A DNA stretch of 64,000 nucleotides, taken from positions 15,122,932 through 15,186,931 of the forward strand of contig NC_052359.1 in assembly GCF_009727055.1 (NCBI RefSeq), written 5' to 3'. Position 1 is the first letter of the stretch. The number at the start of each line of letters is the position of its first letter. Below the pieces are notes generated by a model. The model did no database searches. It had not been told where the DNA came from and was given only the letters and a program-made list of their open reading frames with translations. This document shows, piece after piece, positions 57,667 to 64,000 of the stretch. The translations under genes were made by a program, and so were the position numbers. Source of the DNA: Benincasa hispida. Lineage: Eukaryota > Streptophyta > Magnoliopsida > Cucurbitales > Cucurbitaceae.

Positions 57667-58820
57667 GTTGATATTGGGTTTGTAAATAATAAATGTAATT
57701 AAATGACCATCTTTAATAAATAGTTATTAATGTTTTTACCAATAAGTGTTATTGATGTTTTATTTAATTTTGTCTTAACACTAAAATCTAATAAACTAAC
57801 ATCCTAGTCTGTCTTATGAGTCTTGAACTGTATGTAGATATAGAGGTCAATGTTCAAGATACAACCTAAAGGGTCTATAGTATAGGAATAAAGTTGGGTG
57901 CCTTATTTCGGTAACACTATGGATACAACCCACTTTGTATTTGATACAAACGCAGTAATTCAATGCGTTCATGTAAGAGACACGTGAGCGGAGGTTTCCT
58001 ATGCAATGAGTTTGCACATGACCGGATTGCAAAATAGTAACCACTAGATGTAACTCCGTTGACTAGTTAGGTTTCTATTTCAATAGGATGACCAAGACAA
58101 CTTAGTCTTACTCCTAAGTATATTATGAACTCTTGTTCACGAAGGATTGTCCTTAGATTTGTATGGATGAGAATGGTCATTCTGGGGATAAGACCAAATG
58201 GGTAGTTGGGAATATAATCATACAAGATGGATTTCAGTCCTTCCAGACTTCGGGGTAAGTAAATGTGTGTTCTCTTAAGTGATGTCATCGGACTTGAACA
58301 AAGGGCCCTACCCTCTCACTGGCCTGAGAGAGGTTTCTATTTAATAGTTGGACCATAAACAAGTTGTTTATTAGAGAAGCACTAGAACTTAAGGATGTAG
58401 AGGTAACCCAGGGTTAAAACAGTGTTTTGACCCAGGTAGTGTTATGAACACTCTTGAAGGACTAACTTGATGTTATTGATCTATATTCGTGGACATAGAA
58501 ACATATCTGTAGTGAGGATAGTGCAACTGTCAGTCTTTAATGGAGTGTAACTACAGTTAACAAATATTGATTAATTTGGTTAATGAGTTTAGACAATTAA
58601 TCTCACATTGTTGGAGCTTCTGATCTGCAGGTCCATTAGGTCCCCTTCCTAGCTTGTAAAGGGTATTAAGGTAATTTGCCATTAAATTGAATTTGAAATG
58701 TTCAAATTCAGAATTGAAATTTTTTTAATTTATGTTGATACATTTTAATATAAAGTTTATTTTTAGACTTTATTATTAATTTTGGATATGATTCAACATT
58801 AATAAATGAGAGAATGAAAT
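57667..58820 (+). mobile_element. L1/L2-like LTR, 3'-truncated (copy R9)
   Basis: It starts near 'tgttgatattgggtttgtaa' and shows the order 'ggtaacactatggatacaac', 'gagcggaggtttcctatgca', 'aatgagtttgcacatgacc', 'ggacatagaaacatatctgt' and 'gttcaaattcagaattg'. The LINE begins at about 58830, cutting the 3' end. Minus-strand ORFs at 57847 and 58067 are not genes. Confidence 0.65.
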
Positions 58821-58829
58821 ATTTGAAAG

Positions 58830-60512
58830 GAGTTCCGGCAGCGGTCGAAGAGTTGAAGAAGCCTCTGTTGTCTAACCTAGAATCGGAAGAAAACCGAGTT
58901 ATGAGGGACGAACCGGGTGGGCTAGGTTTTGCGTTAGTTGATGGGCAGGGGAGTTTGAGCTCAAGTTGAGTTGGGGCCTAGGATGTGAAGTGTGTGTATG
59001 GGAGCCTTGAGCGTCTTGGTGGTTCGAAAGAAAACCGACTTGTGAGAGGTGTTGGGTTAGGCCTTGAGGCAACTGAGGTGAGCGAGCCTGTTGGGAGTGG
59101 GCTGAGGTTGAGTGAAGGGAGTGGACTGGTGTAGGGGGAGCTGAGGAAAGGGTCAAAAGGCATAGGGGCTTTGGTGGGTGGACCGCGTGGTTTAGGCTAG
59201 AGTTGGGAGGCTCGAGGGGGTAGAAGTCAGGCCATGAGGAGGTTTCACGGGTTGGGCTTATTGGAAACGAGGATCATTCGGTGGACGCGCGAGATTTTTG
59301 TGAGTGGGAGGAGCCGATTCTCAAAACTTGTTTAGCTAGGGGGTTTGGTCTAAAGGGGGAAATTCGTGGGTGGCCTTTTTTGGGACTAATTTGAGGGAAA
59401 ATTTAGAGTCTATTCCCCCATTGGTTGAAATGATAAAGTTATTGTTGAACTTTATGAGGAGATTATTGATGTAGGTGTTTATTTCTGGGAGAAATCTTTG
59501 GTAGGTCAGTTTGTGGATGCCAAACTCTCGTATTCTGTTATTTTTCAATTTATTCAGAGAATTTGGGGAGGTGTAGAGATGCTAACTATTACCTTATTGG
59601 AGAACGATTTGATTATCTTTAAATTTCAGAAGGCAGAGTCGCGGGATTGGGTGCTGGAAAATGGTCCATGGAACTTGGGTGACAAGCCCATATTATTACG
59701 ACAGTGGTCTCCAGGAATTATTCCTAAAACCTTTATTTTTTATTTTATTCCTATTCTGATTAAACTGGAGCGTGTTCCTCTAGAGTTGTGGATAGGTAGG
59801 GGTTTAGCAATGTTAGTTAATGTCGTGGGTAAGCCTGTCTCTTTTGATGTTACAACAAGAGAGCGGCGACAGTTATCATATGCGAGGGTTTATGTTTAGG
59901 TGGATGGTGATTCGTTATTACCCCCTTTAGTCACTATTAGAATGCAAGGTCAGGAGTTTATTATTCCAGTAGTGTATGAGTGGAAACGTCGTAGGTGTGC
60001 TTGTTGTGGTTCCTTTAGGCATATTGGGGCTATGTGTGAGAAATAATGTATGGCAAAGGGTCAGGAGTTGTGTATTATGGAGGTTAATAAAGGGTGTTTG
60101 GGGAAGAATGGGGGACTTGAGAGTATGAAAGGGGCAAGATTTGGGTATTAGTGGGAGGGGAGTTAGCCCAGTGGGTGGGAATAGGGGTGCAGGAAGTGAT
60201 GACGAGTTTACTATGGTTAGTCGTCGTAGGCATGATAGAGGAAGTGTAGGGCATAGAGGTGGCAGTGGGTCACCGGGTTCGGCGTCCTTGAGGAGCAGAG
60301 TAGTTTATGGGTCCCCTGGAGTTTTGAGGTTTGTAAAGCATATTGATGAAGGTAATCAGTTTGACGTTTTGTGTGATGAGGGGGGAGACTCGTTGGCATT
60401 GGCATTAGTGCAGACAGATCCTGATCTGTTGTCTGTTATGGATGGGATGTTCGGGAGTTCGGGCAAAGGCCTAGTGGGAGGTGGTAGGTATGATTTCTTG
60501 CAAAGTTCATGA
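58830..60512 (+). pseudogene. LINE 5' region and ORF1 (DUF4283 / CCHC nucleic-acid-binding protein)
   Basis: GC content rises sharply at about 58830. The first 500 bp are the leader or N-terminal part. From about 59430 one frame reads VELYEEIIDVGVYFWEKSLV, then FIQRIWGG, LENGPWNLGDKPILLRQWSP, LERVPLELWIGRGLAMLVNV and KPVSFDVTTRERRQLSYARV: the DUF4283 domain of plant LINE ORF1. A stop at 59897-59899 precedes VVYEWKRRRCACCGSFRHIG, a CCHC-like knuckle. Near 60130 the frame changes to the Gly/Arg/Ser-rich C-terminal part, which ends at the TGA 60510-60512, overlapping the ORF2 start. ORF1 binds element RNA. Decayed by stops and one frame shift. Confidence 0.85.
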
Positions 60513-63500
60513 TTTGGTGTTCCTGGAATGTTAGAGGGTTGAATGACCTTGTCAAGTGTAGGGTGGTGGGAGACTTTTTGGCTCCCTCCTCTGTTACTTT
60601 CTACTGTTTACTTGAGACGAGGTTTCGTCGTGAGAACTTAGGTATGGTGGTGGGTAGGTTTGGTGATGCTTGAAGTTTTGTGTATAGCTGTAATGTGCGG
60701 GGAGTTAGGAGGATCTGGGTGATGTGGCGGAAGAATGTCTATGATATCTTTATAGATGTCAATGGGGATCAGTTCATTTCTGGAACCTTAGTTGATATTA
60801 TATCTAGTGCTAGGATACATATTGGTGTTGTTTATGCCTCTAATCATGTGAGCGAGAGCAGGAACTTGTGGTCTCAGTTGATTGATGTGTGTGCCTCGTG
60901 GAAGCTTCATGGAGTTGTTTTGGGGGATTTTAATGCTATTCGTAGTAGCTCGGAGGATTTTGGTGGTTGTCCTAGCTTGAGGGAGATGGAGGAGTTTGAT
61001 GAGGCATTATTGGAAGCAGATTTGGTTGAGTTGGGTGTGACAGGTAACTTGTTTACTTGGACTAGTAAACTTCAAGGGAATGGTATCTTGCACCTGTTGG
61101 ATCGATGCTTGTCTAATGAGGTGTGGAAGGTAGCTTTTTCGTATTCGGAGGTTAGGGTTGGTCAGTGGGGGATTTTTTTTATCATAACCCTCTTCTAGTT
61201 TCTATAGGGAAAACGAGGAGTAGGCCACCTCCCACGTTTCATTATTTTTCTCATTGGGTTGAGTCTAATGGTTTTATTGATACTATCAGGTCAGTGTGAA
61301 GAAGATCTGAGGATGTGTCTTCTATGGTTAGCTTTGTGCGAAATTTGAAGGTGTGCATCGTTTGGTAGGCATATCTCTGTGTTAGCTGATGAGGTACGGG
61401 TGGCTAGGCAGGTTATGGAGGCTGCTCAGGCTGAAGTGGAGAGGCATCCTTATTCAGAGTTTGTGTGTGCGGAGATGGCTTGGGCCACTGAGATGTTCTA
61501 GTTAGTGGCTAGATTGGAGGAGGCGTTGCTCCGACAGAAGGCCAGGGTGAGGTGGCTAGAGTTAGGTGATATGAACACGACTTTTTTTCATCGTCGTGTT
61601 CGCTCTCGACGCAATTGCAATGGTTTATTTACCATTGTGGATGCTAGGGAGACTCACTAGACGGTGCATGACAGGGTGGCGAAGGTCGCAGTAGAGTTCT
61701 TTCAGGGTAGTTTGGGGTCTCAGTCTATGGGGTATAGGATTCTTACTGCCCGAATTAGGGATATTGTGTAGTTCAGCTAGTCCAAGAAGGGGATGGATGC
61801 GCTTGGTCGCCCAGTAAGTCGGGATGAGATTCAGAAGGCTTTACTCTCGATGAAGTTTGGGAAGGCTCCTGGGCTTGATGGGTTTTCAGTATATTTTTAC
61901 TGAGCTGCTTGGAGTATAGTTGGGGATGATTTTTGTGATGTTGTGCTAAACTTTTTTTAGTCCTGTTACCTGCCTGGTGGAGTTAATTCTACTGCTATTA
62001 CTCTTATCCCAAAAGGGTGGGGAGCTAAATGTATGGAGGAGTTTCATCCTATTTCTTATTGCAATGTTGTGTATAAATGTATCTCGAGGATCTTAGCTGA
62101 GAGATTACCGTTGTGGTTGCCTTCTTTCATCAGTGGTAACCAGTCTACGTTTGTTCCTGGTAGGTCAATTTTCGATAACATTTTATTGTGTCAGAAGCTT
62201 GTGGGGCCTATAAGAAGGACAGAGGAAAGTTGCGATGTATGTTAAAGGTAGACCTTCAAAAGGTGTACGATTCGATCAATTGGGATTTTCTGTTTAGTGT
62301 ATTGTTGGCTATAGGTACGCCTCTTCAATTTTTTAGTTTGGCGAGGGCTTGTGTTACTTCACCTACGTTCTCTATGATGATTAATGGTTCCCTTTAGGGG
62401 TATTTTTCTTGGTAGGAAGGGGTTGAGGCAAGGGGATCCATTGTCTCGATTTTTGTTTGTGATGGTGGTGGAGGTCTTGTCCAGGTTGTTGAATAAACCT
62501 GCTTGTTGTTTAGGTTCCATGATTGGTGTGAGCGTGTGGATCTGACTCATTTGATTTTTGTAGACGATTTGATGATTTTATGTGCAGCTGAGAGAGATTC
62601 TTTGGAGTATGTGAGGCAGGTCCTAGTGGGTTTTGCAGGGCTTCTGGGTTAATTGCAAATATTGGGAAGAATTCTATGTTTGTTACGGGTGTGGAGTTTG
62701 GTGAGGCAAGGGAACTAGCCGCGTTTATGGGATTCTCTCTTGGTTCGCTACCTGTTAGGTATCTGGGATTACCTTTATTGGTTGGTCGATTGAGGGCTGT
62801 GGATTGTGCACCTTTGATACAGAGGATTACAACTCGTATCAGAAGCTGGGCAGTGCAGTCCCTTTCCTTTGTTGGGAGGTTGTAGCTTATTAGGTCTGTT
62901 TTACAGTCCTTTCAGGTGTTTTGGTATAACATCTTCGTATTGCCTGAGTATGTAACTCATGAGGTTAATCGTTTGTTACGTAGTTATTTATGGAAGGGTA
63001 GTGCAATGAGTCGGTGTAGTACACGAGTGGTGTGGGATGAGGTGTGCTTGTCGTTGGGAGAGGGGGGGTTGGGTGTAAAACATGTGGCCTCATGGAACCA
63101 GGCTGCTATTATAAAGCTGCTCTGGCTTCTCTTAATTAAATCGAGATCATTATGGGTGGTGTGGGTGGAAGCGTATATTTCGCGCGGGCAGTCTTTGTGG
63201 GTTGTTCGAAGTGAGGTTGGGAGGTCTTGGTGCTTGAGGGCTATCTTGCATAGTAGAGATAGATTCAAACATTTGGTTCGTTTGATGGTCGGTGATGTAC
63301 GGTATTGTTTTGTTTTGTGGGATCCTTGACTGCCGGAGGGTGCGATTTTGGATTCATATGGGTCTACGGTAGTTTATGATGCAGGGAGTAGTTTGGAGGC
63401 GTAGTTGTCGGAGTTCATGGATGGTGAAGGAGGTTTGAGGTGGCCTACAGTGTCTTGGGAGGTTCTTGAGATCTGGGTTTTTTTTTCCAGATAGTGGGGC

Positions 63501-64000
63501 CTAAGGTGAGGGGCAGGATTATTGGGTTTGGGTATCGGGTGCTAGTAGTTGATTTTCTATCGATAGTGTGGGAGAGTATGTGTGGGCGGGGGGTGGTATT
63601 TTGCGTCACTCCTTCTTTGCGTGGTTAGCTGTGAGGGACAGGTTGGGTACGCGGGATTGGTTGAGGAGTTGGTGTATGTTGTCAGAGGAGGGTGTCTTCT
63701 GTGTGGGGGAGGTGTGGAGTCGCGGGATCATTTATTTTTTTAGTATGGTTTTGGGAAAGAGGTGTGGTTTAGTGTGTTGCATCAGTTGAGTTCGTCGCAT
63801 CGGGTGGCGAGTTGGGATGTCGAGTTGAGTTGGTTGTGCCGAGTGGGATCGGGTAAGGGGGTGTGTTGTAAGTTGTTCAGTGTATTCTGATGTACTTCCA
63901 TTTACTTCATCTAGAGGTCGATCGAGGTCGGTGTCTACTCTGTTTCACCTTATGGTCTTATCTAGTGTGTTTACGGTTGTTTCTTCTTTTTAAACTTGTC
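60509..64000 (+). pseudogene. LINE ORF2 (endonuclease, reverse transcriptase, zf-RVT), partial
   Basis: It starts with ATG at 60509 and MIWCSWNVRGLND. The apurinic-type endonuclease follows: LLETRFRREN, VLGDFNAIRSSSEDFGG at about 60920 and LLDRCLSNEVWK; the terminal SDH motif is disturbed (Asp lost). Then KARVRWLELGDMNTTFFHRR, SMKFGKAPGLDGF, FHPISYCNVVYKCISRILAE, FVPGRSIFDNIL, GLRQGDPLSRFLF and the active-site box FVDDLMI at about 62555. A C-terminal region with VRYLGLPL, SLGEGGLGVK and a zf-RVT segment (RHSFFAWLAVRDRLGTRDW, 63610) continues past the right edge. The protein nicks DNA and copies the RNA into it. Many TAG/TGA stops and several frame shifts make it non-functional. It is the best preserved LINE in the window. 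Confidence 0.9.

Noticed and set aside
58899..59163. Minus-strand Ser/Pro/His-rich ORFs
   Set aside because: They are shadows of the GC-rich LINE 5' region; the strand carrying DUF4283 and the endonuclease is plus.
62984..63329. Minus-strand 94-codon ORF opposite 62916-63329
   Set aside because: The plus-strand reading matches the LINE C-terminal region (SLGEGGLGVK), so the minus frame is a shadow.
1..64000. tRNA, rRNA or organelle-derived segments
   Set aside because: I looked for A/B-box tRNA folds, rRNA-like GC-rich blocks and chloroplast genes and saw none; only tRNA-complementary primer sites were found. A tRNAscan and Rfam search would settle this.

Overview
This is AT-rich plant nuclear DNA. 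Supporting signs are a seed 2S albumin gene, a plant-style ubiquitin-like gene with a 5'UTR intron, plant Ty1/copia and Ty3/gypsy elements, two Mutator-like transposons and plant-type LINEs. A dicot, plausibly a cucurbit, fits the albumin and the repeat families, but that assignment rests on recognition and is only moderately confident.

Only about 4 kb (13.4-17.0 kb) looks like a genic island. It holds an arginine-rich 2S albumin gene (+ strand, two exons, all eight cysteines) and a divergent single-unit ubiquitin-like gene (- strand). Almost everything else is layered, decayed transposable elements.

Layout. 0-9 kb: long copia-type LTRs (family L1), including one LTR inserted head-to-head into another with a 5-bp target duplication, followed by a gypsy polyprotein tail. 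9-13 kb: AT-rich spacer with a Mutator-related MITE. 13-17 kb: the two genes. 17-20 kb: spacer and an LTR of a related family (L2). 20.2-32.2 kb: a four-level nest. An old copia gag gene is split by a whole decayed copia element (20652-31909), whose 5' LTR is in turn split by a Mutator-like element (MULE-1) with a MULE transposase pseudogene flanked by CGATCG-rich arrays. 32.2-36.8 kb: more copia and gypsy remnants and an L2 LTR. 36.8-45.05 kb: a second Mutator-like element (MULE-2) with a multi-exon DUF1985-like gene on + and a transposase on -; its introns and spacers are packed with a palindrome-like motif related to TCTATCANTGATAGA. It is split by a gypsy LTR. 45.05-58.8 kb: a pile-up of L1/L2 LTRs with LINE debris. 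58.8 kb to the right edge: a long LINE with ORF1, endonuclease, reverse transcriptase and zf-RVT regions.

All transposon genes carry stops and/or frameshifts, so none looks able to move by itself. The two host genes look intact. The points most worth checking are the family-specific palindromic motif arrays in the two Mutator-like elements, the sharing of the CGATCG array between MULE-1 and L2 LTRs, the datable insertion order, and the ubiquitin-like gene.
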